A DNA stretch of 64,000 bases from Taeniopygia guttata. Its lineage: Eukaryota > Chordata > Aves > Passeriformes > Estrildidae. The position numbers and the translations under genes are program-made. The stretch lies in assembly GCF_048771995.1 (NCBI RefSeq), contig NC_133050.1:694501-758500 (forward strand), read 5' to 3'. Of this stretch, positions 32,261-42,454 are shown piece by piece; positions within the stretch are counted from its first letter, which is position 1; the number at the start of each line of letters is the position of its first letter. The notes under the pieces are model-generated. The model saw nothing but the letters and a program-made list of their open reading frames with translations. It made no database searches and was not told the DNA's origin.

Positions 32261-33540
32261 AGCTACTCAGGCTGGAGTGAAGGCTCAATGAACTAATTTT
32301 TGCACACACTGTCTTTGACCCAGCCAGAAAAACCTGAAGAATTGAGCCAGTTATCAAATGAAGTGTCCATTTGGAGAACACTGCGTTTGGCTCGTTGAGT
32401 CTTCTGAGGCAATTCGAGAACCTGATGTATGGTGGGAGCAAAAAGCATCAACCTACCGATATAACATGGGCCTCCCCTAGCATTTTGAGGGACTGCTGAC
32501 CAGGCTCGGTCCCCACAAATGAGGAAGGTTCCTGGGGGCAGTTTTTCCTGCACTACCTCTTGGAGTCGAATTGTTACAATATCCTAAATAGTTGTAATAC
32601 AATGGTGATCTGGGAGACAATCAAGTGTTGTCATCTGTCAATTTTCCATTTTCTTGAGTTGGTTTGGTAGCATAAGATCCAAATATCAAACAGTAATTTC
32701 CTGGGACAGAACCCAAAAGACCAAATTCTTGAAAACTATCATCAGTAAATTTAAGGTTTTGCACAAATGCAACAGCTTGCGCTCCCAGAGTGCTATTTAA
32801 ACTTATTTGAGCTCAGGTCCAAGTCTTGAACTCTGCCATGGGACCCAACGAGACTCCAAAAATTAAACAAGTGCGAAATAAAAACATTGAGGCCCACCAC
32901 ATTCTTCTCAGGTTCTTGAATGCCCTGTCTAACATGAAAGAAACAATCTTAATTCTAAACATAAACTATAACTTCTAATAAACTAACTTCTGATAAATCT
33001 AACTTCACACTTATGATATTTCAACTTATTTTTCTGTTTCATCTATTTTTAAAATTCTGTTTCTGCCTTTTCGTATCAATGCAGCAAGAGCATCTGTCCT
33101 GTCCATCACACGACTTCTTGGTTGGATGGGTAAAAACACTCACTCAAGTAGAATTTCTGCTGATCCCCGTTGGGAGCTCCCTCTTTTTCTTTTGCCATTG
33201 AAAGACAATGGCAAGATGAACAGAAAAATCACAGGCATTACTAAAACTTATTAAAAACTTAGCAAAAAAAAATTCTATAACATCATTAAAAACACACTTA
33301 TAAAAAAAACTCAAAGCCCACGATCTTCTGTGGGTGAAATACAAATCTTTGCACAATCCACTTTTGCTGTGCATCCTCTGATCTACTTGTGGAGAGATCA
33401 GTGCCTTCTTGCAATTGATAAGTTCCACATTCTTCACTGAAATCCATTTTGATTCTGCACCTGTTAAAACACAAACAAACCCAACACCTCCACAGGGACT
33501 GGAGGGTCCTCTCTCAATTCTGTTTCCTAAAACTTGCATG
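32261..33540 (-). pseudogene. env remnant of young provirus
   Basis: The clearest piece (32,293-32,553) carries CGDRAWSAVP, GGPCYIGRL and a basic QRAKRSV site like the boundary between surface and transmembrane subunits. It then stops and almost all of the transmembrane subunit is absent. A second frame (33,144-33,539) is Cys-containing but unassigned. No functional envelope can be made. Confidence 0.55.
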
Positions 33541-34539
33541 AAGAAATGGAAATATCAACATCTTTGTTATAAACATGAAAAACATTAAGAACAAAACAAT
33601 GCACATAGTAAAGAAACTAACAACAAATAAAAATCAATCAGATAATAAACAATTAATATTACATATAAAATCACAGTTACCAAGTGCTACACTATCAAAT
33701 TGTCATCCCAGAGTCTGCAGCAGCTGAAAAACCTTAAAACAACAGAGATTTGGATAAAACATGTCCGGATCATGCTTCTCCAAACTCCCTTTGAGGCTCA
33801 GCTGTCCTGTATGGTCAAATTGTCAAGCCAAAAGGACTTGAATACTTTTTGATGCAGAAAACATCTGGATCAATCACACCATCCACGTAGAGCCAGAGCC
33901 TGGCCAGAGCTCAAACTCTAATTGGAGGATATGTTTAAAACAAAAGTCTTAAAAATAACAGTTATAAGTGAAAAACCTTATTATTAACAATTTATCAAAA
34001 CATCAAATGATTGAACCTGTCTAAAATTTGTTTCAAGACAAAAATTCTCTAAATACAACAAACCTTTTCTTCAAAAATCTGAGAATTTGAAGTCTGAAAT
34101 CTTGAACCAGAACTTGGACTATAAATTTTTAAAAGATGAACTGCAGCTGCATAGAAAATTGAATAAAGAAAACACATGAGTAGTTAAAAAATCAAGCACA
34201 CAGGATCCTGAAAAATACATCTCACAATCAATCACCTAAAAAAAACCCCCATAAAACATATGAAAACTGACTGTAAATATTAAAACAACACCTCAATACC
34301 TTAACATCTTAATAATAATTCTTATCACAAAAATCAGACAACTTACATTATATGATCAACCTATTAACAAGAAATGTTTAAAATAGTTTAAAACAATCTT
34401 GTCAAGCATTCATAACATTTCTATCCTTTTTTGTTTTACAGTAATTTTCATCCACATTGTATTTGAAATAACTTTAATTTGCATAATGTCCATCCCTCTT
34501 GGTTTCTTGGAAAACACTCAGTATTGCTATAGTTTTTCA
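33541..34539 (-). other. AT-rich region of young provirus where pol should be
   Basis: Strongly A-rich on plus, with no open frame of note and no protease, reverse transcriptase or integrase motif. The Gag frame ends at 34,540 without a nucleocapsid zinc knuckle. Either pol was deleted or this is non-coding filler of a non-autonomous element. Confidence 0.5.
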
Positions 34540-36567
34540 TTACGTCTTTTGTCTCCTTGTGTTGTTGCTTGATAAAGCAGCTGCAATTATGTGTCCTTGT
34601 TGTTCAATTGCATCCTGGATGGTTGCGGCGAATGCCGCAGCTTGGTTGCTCTGTTCTGCGCGTGTGGCTCTGACAAGCATCTCATCGACTGGACAGCCCT
34701 GAGGGAGGGTGGCTAGGATGGTTCTGGTGGGTGGGTTAGCATTTTCAAAAGCAAGGGATCGGAATAAATGTTCCTGAACGTCTGGTGGCACGTCAGGTGC
34801 ATCCTTTAAAGCAGCTGACAGCCTATCAATAAATTGTCCGAATGGTTCAGTGGCTCCTTGCTTTATGGTGGCATAGGATGCTGACTTTTTCTTGTCCGGT
34901 ACCAAAAGCAAAGCTTGATGAGCCAATTGCTGTGACAATTGATGTATTTCAATAGGAAAGGTAAGTTGCACCTGATTGGTTGCATATGGTCCCTGCCCAG
35001 TCAGCATATCTGGCTGGACTCCAAAAAAGGGGTCTCCCGCATCTGTATGTTTGTTGGCCTCCTCAACTGCCAACCGTTTCCATTCCCTTTCAAACATGAG
35101 GAATTGAGAAGGTGTCAGAAGCAGGGATGCAATGTTAGACGAATCACTAGGACAAAGCACATCTACTGTGAATATATACTGAATGATGTTCCTGGCTGCT
35201 TCTGATCTGATCCCATAAGTGGTGACTGTCTGCTTAGCTGATTGTAGGATTTTCCAGTCATGGGGCTCCCAGATGGCATTCCCATTAGACACTATGACAG
35301 GACAAACCAGGGAGCTGGCAGCTTTCCAGTCACCGTCTAAAAGAGCATCTTTCACAACTGACGCCCATCGGGACTGCAAGGGATTTTTTAAAACTGCTGG
35401 CGATGCCAATTGCTGTCCAGTGGAAGGTTCCACTGGTTGAGCCTGACGATTTGAAAGGGTGGCAAGGCGGGCTATTTTTTCCTGTAACGTATTTGGTCTT
35501 TGTATCTTGTTCTGTGATCGCTTGTCCCTGCTGCAATTGACAACCGGAAAGTCTGGCTCTGAGTCGTCAGAATCTGAACTCGGTGGGAGTGGGCAGTGCC
35601 GCGCCACGGTGGTGGGGTGGGAACTGGCATTTTCTGGGCTGTGCTCTGGTGTTGTTTGGGTGGCTACTTCTGCCACTCCGCTAGCATTGAGGTGTCCAGC
35701 CCCTCCAAACCGCGCCAGGCTGCTGGCCGCGGCCGCCGCCGCCGGCGGGTATCGGCGAGCCGCTCCTCTGCGTTTGCACGCACCGGTGGCAGCCGCAGCC
35801 GCTGCTGCTGCGGGGGGGCGAGGGGCCGACGCCGCCCCGCTCCCGTCTCCGCCCTGGTCTCTGCCTTGATCTCCGCCCCCGAGTTCCTCCTCCTGACTCA
35901 GCCCTGTTTCGTCACCAACTCCGCCTGCCTCCTCAGGTGCCTCCCCGCCTCCCAAGGGACCCGGGAGGGTCACTTCCTGGTCTGCCGCATTTCGCGGAAC
36001 CGCTGAGCTGTTAACATCCGCTGCTCGTGAGCAGACTTCCGCTCCGGGCGCAGCCGCATCCCCGCTCCGTCTCGCGCCGGCCGGCCCCGCGCCGCCCGGC
36101 TCCGTGCCGCCCTCCAAACGAGCGACAACATCTCTGACAGAGGGGCTGACTGGGGCTTTCTGCCCGCGCACTGGCCGCATATTACAAACATTAAAGAATT
36201 TTTCAACCCGCGATGGCTTTCGCGTTTCTATTTGTTCTGCTGTAGACTGTTCGAATGCTCGAATGGCAGCTTCCGCTGCCTCTTTCTCCGCGGCCATGCT
36301 TTGTAAGGTATGTGAAACTTTCTTCCAAACACCTCCAAGCTCTAATAGTGTTTTCTTGTCCTTTTTGCCCTCTATCACTGCATCCCAGAGCAGCTGGCCC
36401 AGCTCTCGCCACTCGGTTTCACTAAAAAGCAGGGAAGGTTTTTGCAGCTTGCCTTTGCTTCTTGCCCAAATGACCAACTGTTCTAAATCGGCTTCTTTAA
36501 CTTTTTCAGCTCTCTTTGAGAGAATATGAAAGAGCAGCCGCACTGAAGCCTGTAAATCTCCATCCAT
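34540..36567 (-). CDS. Gag polyprotein of young class II provirus (no nucleocapsid)
   Basis: An intact 675-codon frame. Residues 1 to about 90 form a helical matrix-like domain that starts MDGDLQ and so lacks a myristoylation glycine. About 150-300 is Gly/Ala/Pro-rich with two poly-Ala runs, followed by an acidic SDSDDSEPDF. The capsid-like region follows, with the major homology region near residues 570-581 (QGATEPFGQFIDRL). It ends RRQKT with no CCHC knuckle and no frameshift site into pol. It could assemble capsids but would package RNA poorly. The frame is fully open, in keeping with a recent insertion. Confidence 0.9.
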   Translation of the reverse strand: MDGDLQASVRLLFHILSKRAEKVKEADLEQLVIWARSKGKLQKPSLLFSETEWRELGQLLWDAVIEGKKDKKTLLELGGVWKKVSHTLQSMAAEKEAAEAAIRAFEQSTAEQIETRKPSRVEKFFNVCNMRPVRGQKAPVSPSVRDVVARLEGGTEPGGAGPAGARRSGDAAAPGAEVCSRAADVNSSAVPRNAADQEVTLPGPLGGGEAPEEAGGVGDETGLSQEEELGGGDQGRDQGGDGSGAASAPRPPAAAAAAAATGACKRRGAARRYPPAAAAAASSLARFGGAGHLNASGVAEVATQTTPEHSPENASSHPTTVARHCPLPPSSDSDDSEPDFPVVNCSRDKRSQNKIQRPNTLQEKIARLATLSNRQAQPVEPSTGQQLASPAVLKNPLQSRWASVVKDALLDGDWKAASSLVCPVIVSNGNAIWEPHDWKILQSAKQTVTTYGIRSEAARNIIQYIFTVDVLCPSDSSNIASLLLTPSQFLMFEREWKRLAVEEANKHTDAGDPFFGVQPDMLTGQGPYATNQVQLTFPIEIHQLSQQLAHQALLLVPDKKKSASYATIKQGATEPFGQFIDRLSAALKDAPDVPPDVQEHLFRSLAFENANPPTRTILATLPQGCPVDEMLVRATRAEQSNQAAAFAATIQDAIEQQGHIIAAALSSNNTRRQKT

Positions 36568-36976
36568 GGTGAACTTTCACCCTCTCTTTCTGCACGCGGC
36601 TTACCTCACCTCCGCGGGTTGCTTCGCTCTCGCTTTTCTTCGGCAAGGCAGCACCCCGCTCCAGCTCTCCGGCCCCGGCCACGTCCACACCCGCCGTTCA
36701 GGTACCTTGTGAACACCGAGGTCTTCCCACTGCTCCAACGGACTCTCGCAAACAAACAACAATGCGAAGAGTCTTTTTCCTCCCGTTGGGAAACGGCCCA
36801 ATTCGGAGTTTGGAGACTTCTGCTCCGTTCCACCTGATCCCCGTTCACAAAAAGTGAATTTGGGATCCCGGTCCCGTCACCATGAGGCGATTTGGACCTA
36901 AATTCCTGTCGCGCGACTCAAACCTGACTGCCCGTTACTCTAAAAGTAATTTGGCAGCCTTCTCGGAGCCTCCTGA
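36568..36976 (-). other. 5' leader of young provirus
   Basis: About 410 nt between primer-binding site and gag ATG; GC-rich. It would hold the packaging signal in an active virus. No tested element can be named. Confidence 0.6.
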
Positions 36977-36994
36977 GTCCCTGTGCGGGCGCCA
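36977..36994 (-). promoter_or_regulatory. tRNA-Lys primer-binding site
   Basis: The minus strand reads TGGCGCCCGCACAGGGAC, one mismatch from the 3' end complement of tRNA-Lys. It lies 2 nt inside the 5' LTR. Confidence 0.85.
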
Positions 36995-36996
36995 CT

Positions 36997-37392
36997 TAAT
37001 GCCAGGGAACCTCAGAAAAACGGAAAGCTGGACAAGACAAACGCAGGTTCAAACCAATGTGGTTCATCAAGCGTTTTCCGTTTATTCAAAATCAGGCGGT
37101 AGTTTATATAAGCTTCTATATAGTTTACAGAAACAAAGACACTCTGATTGGTAGGCTAACATTGTTTACCTTTTCCTTAAAACGGCCTGCACTGTACACC
37201 ATAAAACCTATACTAGTTCACACCCCGTGGTCCCTACAGTACCTTAAGACTATTTTCTATCTGCGCCACAACCCTGAATTTCTAACTGCGTCAGAGGCTT
37301 TGAGGGCCCCACCAGGCCTCAATCTGAGGCCTAGCCTGGAGTAGCTCAACTTTCACAATTCATGCCCTCTTTCTCTCAAAAATGCTGTAACA
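36997..37392 (-). mobile_element. 5' LTR of young provirus
   Basis: 396 bp, same text as 31,846-32,241. A TATA-like TATATA sequence and the AATAAA signal are present on the minus strand. Confidence 0.93.
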
Positions 37393-37398
37393 TCAGGG

Positions 37399-37562
37399 TG
37401 TTGGTAGTAGTCCAGTTAAAATGGTGGCTGCTCCTCCTGGAGTGGCAGATGAAATGCTGCTGAAGTGGTGATCTCTAGAAGGGTGGAGTTTTCTCTGAAG
37501 GTCTGGTAGTAGCTGGGCCTGGTCTTCCTCTAGGAATTCAGCAGAGAAGAAGCTGGTGGGAT
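37399..37562 (-). mobile_element. Interrupted antisense LTR, right part
   Basis: It continues the LTR of 31,606-31,845: TGTTGGTAGTAGTCCAG against TGTTGGCCGCAGTCCAA at 62,947, and TGGTGATCTCTAGAAGGGTG against a similar phrase at 63,020. Ends near 37,560. Confidence 0.65.
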
Positions 37563-37971
37563 GAGGTTCTGGGGGTCCTGGTGGGCACTGGAAGGGAGTT
37601 TGGGGGTACTGGGTGTGACTGGGAGGGACTAGAGTGAGCCTGGAGGAGCTGGATGGAGATTGGGGATGGAAAAGCAGAGATTGGGATGAGGTTGGTTGTG
37701 CTGGAAAGAGACTGGGAGGGGTTTAGGTGAGTCCTGGTGGGGCTGGGAAGGGACTGGGAGAGGGTTTAGGTATACTGGGGTGGTGGAGACGACTGGAAGG
37801 GGGTTGTGGGATTCTGAAAGGGATGGGAGAGGCTTTGGTGTGTCCTGGGGAGGTGAGGAAGGGATCATGGCAAGTTTCAGGGGGTCCTGGGTGGACTGGG
37901 AGCAATCAGGAGGGTGCTTGGAGAGGCTTGGGGTGTCAGTGAGAGGTTTTGGGGGGTCCTGATGCCTGCAG
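37563..37971 (+). repeat. G-rich intron-like repeat upstream of MHC exon
   Basis: Repeated ACTGGGAGGGG/GGTTTAGGTGAGTCCTGG phrases of loosely 60-70 bp. It ends with an acceptor (CCTGATGCCTGCAG). The earlier exons of the MHC gene are not present. Confidence 0.5.
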
Positions 37972-38360
37972 GCCTCCCAGAGATGCCGCTGGACGCCACC
38001 AGCAGCAAGATGCAGATGGGGATCAGGGACTACGAGTTGGGCTTTGTCTTCCTGGTGCTGGGGCTCGGCTTCTACCTGTGCAAGTGGGTCAAGGGAGGTC
38101 CCGGGGGTCGTGTCCCCTCTTCCCAAGACTGTGGGTGCTCCCCCCGGGGCCCCCAGCCCGGTGTCACCCCTGTTTCTCTGCCCACAGAGCTCCTGAGCCA
38201 CCGGCGGCCGCAGAGCTTCCCTGTGGCCTCGGGCCCAGCCGGGATCCCCAGCTCCATCCCCACGCTGATTTTGGGGGGTCCTGTGTACCCCCAGCCCTGC
38301 TGTCACTCTGCCCCTGCCCGCCTGCTCCCAGTGTTCCCAGTAACGCTTCCCAGTTAAACC
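37972..38360 (+). pseudogene. MHC class II beta-like 3' end (transmembrane and tail exons)
   Basis: After the acceptor at 37,970-37,971 the frame reads PEMPLDATSSKMQMG then LGFVFLVLGLGFYLCK, the connecting peptide and transmembrane helix typical of bird class II beta chains. A second acceptor (CTGCCCACAG) at 38,178-38,187 precedes a short exon starting ELLSHRRPQSF. The donor of the first exon is unclear (GTGGGT near 38,084). Peptide-binding and immunoglobulin exons are absent because the LTR and G-rich repeat lie upstream, so this is a relic. The family call rests on the helix and linker only. Confidence 0.55.
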
Positions 38361-38470
38361 CAGCCCAGTTTATGGGGGGCACTGGGGAGGGACTTGGGGG
38401 GACCCCACGGCGGGGCCGGCACTGGGCAGGGAGGGCGGGGTCCGGGTGGGGAACACTGCCTGCTGCGGGT
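38361..38470. other. G-rich spacer
   Basis: GGGACTTGGGGGGACCCC-like sequence downstream of the MHC relic. No feature seen. Confidence 0.3.
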
Positions 38471-38560
38471 CTGCCCGGCAACTGCTGAGTCATCAGCGCC
38501 GCTCTCTCTGATTGGCTGACTCGTGTCCACCGCATTCTCTCATTGGCTGAGGAGAGGCCC
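38471..38560. promoter_or_regulatory. CCAAT/AP-1-like promoter segment
   Basis: CTGCTGAGTCATCAGCGCCG, CTGATTGGCTGAC and CTCATTGGCTGAGG. It matches 4,040-4,090 of copy A. It lies far downstream of zinc-finger gene 1 of copy B and therefore cannot be that gene's ordinary promoter; it may belong to a lost neighbour. Confidence 0.4.
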
Positions 38561-38611
38561 GGGAGTGCAGAGAAGGAACGGGAGAGATCCCGCCCCGAGC
38601 AGCAGCGGCAC

Positions 38612-38723
38612 GGGGACAACAGACCCAGCCCGGGCACAGGGAGGGAATTTATTACCAACCAAACCACGGGGACAACAGACCCAGCCCGGGCACAGGGAGG
38701 GAATTTATTACCAACCAAACCAC
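38612..38723 (+). repeat. 56-bp tandem duplication
   Basis: GGGGACAACAGACCCAGCCC through TTATTACCAACCAAACCAC occurs twice, starting at 38,612 and 38,668, without visible differences. Confidence 0.95.
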
Positions 38724-38789
38724 GGCAGCACGAGGAGAAGGGAAAGAAATCCTCCAACACCTTCCCCCCACCCAACGGGGATCACCCAC

Positions 38790-39143
38790 AACAGGGTTAT
38801 CCACCAGGGAGAGACGGGGACATCCGAGATTAGACCAAAGCCAATTTTATTGTGTGTACCAGGTGTTTATACAGGGATTTACTTGTAGGGTCCTTATATA
38901 GGGCTCTGTTTTTGGTAACAATTTCCCATTGGTTACACATTCTTTGTGATATCCAGTAACCTGGTAACATTTATCTTATCACAAAGTCTCACCCCAGTTG
39001 AGAAGTTGCTCGGTCACTTCTTGCCCAGGGAGACTTAAACTGTGTCTGTGTCTCCCACAGTTTCTGCTCAGTCAGGCCTCAGATATCGGGCCCCTTTATC
39101 AGCTCCATTGCTTTACTCTCTGTTTTATTCCCCATACGGGGGC
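38790..39143 (-). mobile_element. LTR-like insertion present only in copy B
   Basis: Copy A runs directly from CACACCCAGCATGGATCACC to GGGCTCTGCC, while copy B has about 350 bp of AT-richer sequence between. CCAATTTTATTGTGTG gives a minus-strand AATAAAATTG. CACCAGGG is present at both edges (about 38,797 and 39,142) and may be the target duplication. No TG...CA ends could be fixed. Confidence 0.45.
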
Positions 39144-39294
39144 ACCAGGGCTCTGCCCAACGGGGGTCACTGGGGATCATCCAGCCCGGATCCTCCCATG
39201 GGGGATGGAGCTGGAGCAGTGCACTAAGCTCTTCCCTCACTCTCTTCCCTCACTCCAAGCTCTTCCCTCACTCAGGGCACTCACAGGGCTTCCC

Positions 39295-40119
39295 TTAGTG
39301 GTGCCTCCGTTGGTGCTGGGTCAAGTGAGAGCTCTGTGAGAAGCTCTTCCCACACTCCCCACACTCGTAGGGCCTCTCCCCGGTGTGGATGCGACGGTGC
39401 ATGGTGAGGCTGGAGTTTTGGTTGAAGCCCTTCCCGCAGTCGGGGCAGCGGAAGGGCCTCTCCTCTGTGTGAATCCGCTCATGTAGGAGGAGATTGGAGC
39501 TGGTCTGAAACCTCTTCCCACACTCCCCACACTCGTAGGGCCTCTCCCCGGTGTGGATGCACTGGTGTGTTCTCAGGTATGAGTTCCACCCAAAGCACTT
39601 CCCACATTCCAAGCACTCATAGGGCCGTTCCCCAGTGTGGATCACCTGGTGCACCATCAGGCCAGACTTGTCTCTGAAACCCTTCCCACACTTCCCACAT
39701 TCGTAGGGCCTCTGCCCGGTGTGGATGCGCCGGTGCCTGGTGAGATGGGAATTGTGCTTGAAGCCTTTCCCGCAGTCGGGGCAGCGGAAGGGCCTCTCCT
39801 CTGTGTGACTCCGCTCATGTACGAGGAGATCGGAGCTGGTCCGAAACCTCTTCCCACACTCCCCACACTCGTAGGGCCTCTCCCCGGTGTGGATCCTCTG
39901 GTGCCGGATCAGGTTGGAGCTCCGGCTGAAACCCTTCCCACATTCCAAGCACTTGTGGGGCTTCTCCCTGCCATGAGACTTCTCCACCAGCTTCAAGCTC
40001 CGGCTGGATCTCTGCCCGCCTTCCTGGCTCAGGGGGGCTCTTTCCTCCCCGCAGCTCCCTGGGCTGGGTTTGCAGCTCCTCCTCCTGCAGCATCTCCTGG
40101 GCTTTTCCTCCTCCTCCAT
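39295..40119 (-). CDS. C2H2 zinc-finger protein, copy B, eight fingers
   Basis: An intact paralogue of the gene at 2,428. The exon begins at 40,146 after a CCAAACCAG acceptor; the chosen Met is at 40,119 ([11 protein letters not shown]). After a basic leader come eight complete C2H2 fingers with TGERPYEC and TEERPFRC linkers, ending HQRRHH-stop. All zinc ligands are present. Recognition positions (-1, 2, 3, 6) run RSNR, TSDV, HSHR, DSGV, WSYT, TSNL, QSSM, QSHQ. Probably a nuclear sequence-specific DNA-binding protein with no visible effector domain. The upstream CCAAT segment of copy A is deleted here, so expression is uncertain. Confidence 0.85.
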   Translation of the reverse strand: MEEEEKPRRCCRRRSCKPSPGSCGEERAPLSQEGGQRSSRSLKLVEKSHGREKPHKCLECGKGFSRSSNLIRHQRIHTGERPYECGECGKRFRTSSDLLVHERSHTEERPFRCPDCGKGFKHNSHLTRHRRIHTGQRPYECGKCGKGFRDKSGLMVHQVIHTGERPYECLECGKCFGWNSYLRTHQCIHTGERPYECGECGKRFQTSSNLLLHERIHTEERPFRCPDCGKGFNQNSSLTMHRRIHTGERPYECGECGKSFSQSSHLTQHQRRHH

Positions 40120-40957
40120 CCAGCCACGCCTAGGGAATGAAAAATCCTGGTTTGGGGAAAAAAACAAGACGAGAGCACCTTGGACTGGAGATTCCTCCTT
40201 GCTCCAGTTCATCTCAGGAAGTCATTGGGAATCTTGTGTCTGTAAGAACCTCCAAAACACCAAGATTTAGCCCCAAAATCCCACAAACTTCAAGATACAG
40301 ATCAAAAACTCCCCAAACATCACAAGCCAGCAAAAACCTCCTCCAAAACATAAAGATTCAGCTGCCACATAAAACCAAAGCACCAATATTTAGCCCAAGA
40401 AAGCTCAGAAACACCAAGATTCACCCCGTGAAAATCATGGATCCCCCTCCACAGTCACCTGCTGCATGTGGGAGAAGCAACGCTCCTGGGGCTGGGGGGA
40501 GGCTGCAGATACAGGGAGGGATGGAACCTTCTGCTGCTTCCTCTTTCTGCTCCTCCTCCTCCTGTGTCTCTGCTCTTCCTCACACTCCTCTTCCTCCTGC
40601 TATTCCTCCTTCCCCTGCACAATCCCACCCTCTCCTGCCACCTGCATCGTTTGACCATTCTGTTCCTCAAGCCTGCTTCTCCTTCCCTTCTCCTCCTGCC
40701 CCCAGGCCCAGCACCCACTGCCGGCTCCCTCTTCCCCCCAGACCCACAGCATCCCAGCCGAGGGGCAGGGATGGAGCTGGGGCAGGTCGGGCTGGGGCAG
40801 CGCTGGGCTCTCGGCTGCTCCCGCCCGCACTCGGTCCCCACTGCAGCCGCTCCCGCCAGGACAGCGCGGGGGGGCCCGGCCTTGGCGCTGCCGCACTCCC
40901 ACCTCCCCAAATTCCCCTCGCGGGGGCGATGGAGCCGAGGGGGGGAGTCCAGTTGGG
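40120..40957 (-). other. Intron and 5' region of zinc-finger gene 1, copy B
   Basis: As in copy A: A/C-rich intron phrases (40,240-40,430), a pyrimidine-rich tract (40,530-40,710) and a GC-rich stretch to 40,950. Relative to copy A the 197 bp with CCAAT and AP-1-like motifs are missing at about 40,955. Confidence 0.45.
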
Positions 40958-41395
40958 GAAGGCTCAGAGGGCCAGGGAGCTGTACACAAGGGAGTGACAG
41001 GAGAAGGAATCGGTTCAGAAAATGTTATCAGTTAATGACACAGACTGATGCTCAGCCAAGGTCCTGCTCTATTCATGAACTTCCAGAAGAACAACAAAGA
41101 CTTAACAGAGCCATGAATATCATTTGCTATATAAAAGCAGGGAGGATATTAAGTTGGGTATGTAGAAGGTGGATTGGGAAGTCTGTAGCTGTCAAGTACT
41201 TCAGCCAGTGGGGAAAGCAGAGGGAGATGTGGCCAGGAGAATTAGGATGAAAAGGAGCCTGTGTCCTCCAACAATTGGAGAGATCCCATGGGGAATGTCC
41301 CATGGCCTCTCCCATTTTTAGAAATGAAATTAGTTTCACAGGACTCCTCTGTCTGCTTTGTGGACAGAATCCTCTGGTGATGTCAATTTTCCCGC
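40958..41395 (+). mobile_element. 5' LTR of class I provirus, copy B
   Basis: Matches 4,210-4,660, including GCTATATAAAAGC and TGATGTCAATTTTCCCGCACA. The first 60 bp or so are lost in the deletion that also removed the zinc-finger promoter segment. Confidence 0.65.
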
Positions 41396-42454
41396 ACACC
41401 CTGGGGCAGGGAGTGCAGCTGAAGGTGCCTCACCCACTTTGGGTGATCAGCTCCCTTGGCTGGCGGCGGCACCGGGGATTGATTGGGGACCCAGGAGTGA
41501 CCAGGAGACAGACGAGTGAGACATCAGGGGGGTCTGTGCAGAGTCAGCAGGGAGAGAGCACTGAAAATCTCATCAGTGAGTGCCCTGGGATCTTCGGGGA
41601 GTGAACATGGCAGGGCACCCATGGAGGGGAGAAAAGGGAAAGCCAGGGAGGGGTCCTGGCCAAAGGGAGGATGTTCCCAAAATGTCTCTGAAGGGTCCCT
41701 TGGGAGAATGCTGAGGTAGTTTGCACATTCCCCCAGAGGTAATTAAGGACATGGACACCCAGGGGGGCAAGAAGAGAAGTGAAGAAGGGATTTGGACAAC
41801 AGTGGATGGATGGTGTTGGTGTGCTGGGAAGGGATCGGGTGAAGGGGAGTGTGCAGCAATATGGTTCAGGCAAGAAGCAGCAGGAGGAATCTATGTGGTA
41901 AGAAAAAGGATGATGGAAAAGAGGAGGAACAGAAAAATACTCAGGATTGGGATGTTTTTCAGCATGGTCTTATCCTGACAATTTGCCAGCTGTTACTTTG
42001 AATTCCCAGTTTCCAGGAGAGGAAAAGCAGGAGGTGAGGATGTCAGGGGTTTCTCTGTGGTGGGCAGCGGCAGCAGCGGGCGCAGAGGTGCGGGACCGGG
42101 AGCACGGGCTGGGGGCCTGTGGGGAGCTGCGGGGCCGGGCCGGGGCTGTGGGGCAGCCGGGGCTCAGCGCCGGGCGCTGCCTGACCCCACCAGCCCCGGG
42201 CAGGGCCGGCAGTGGCCCCCGGCCCCCAGGAGGCTGCGGGACGCCCCGGCCGCTGCCCGGCCCCGGGGAGCTGCCGGCCCTGCCCGCCGGGGGGGCCGCC
42301 TTTGGACACTGCGGCAGGACAGGCACCGGCTCTGCCACACGGGCTGTGCAGGGGACCCTGAGCACAAGGAGCAAAACAAAGCAACATCTGGGAAATGCAG
42401 AGTGCACATGGAAAGATCAGGATTTTCTGTGAAGGATTTGGCTTGGGTCCCTGC
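41396..42454 (+). pseudogene. Provirus leader and probable gag, copy B
   Basis: Continuous equivalent of 4,661-5,214 plus 6,620-7,070 plus 8,378-8,440. Two short joins near 41,950 and 42,400 mark the empty LTR target sites. No intact frame. Confidence 0.4.

Larger units (their letters stand above)
31846..37392 (-). mobile_element. Young class II (tRNA-Lys type) provirus, gag only
   Basis: LTRs of 396 bp at both ends, the 6-bp target duplication TCAGGG outside (31,840-31,845 and 37,393-37,398), a primer-binding site at 36,977-36,994, a polypurine tract at 32,242-32,260 and a long Gag frame. Protease, reverse transcriptase and integrase are missing and env is a remnant. The two LTRs look identical when read side by side, which implies a very recent insertion. 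Orientation is minus. It sits inside an older LTR. Confidence 0.92.
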
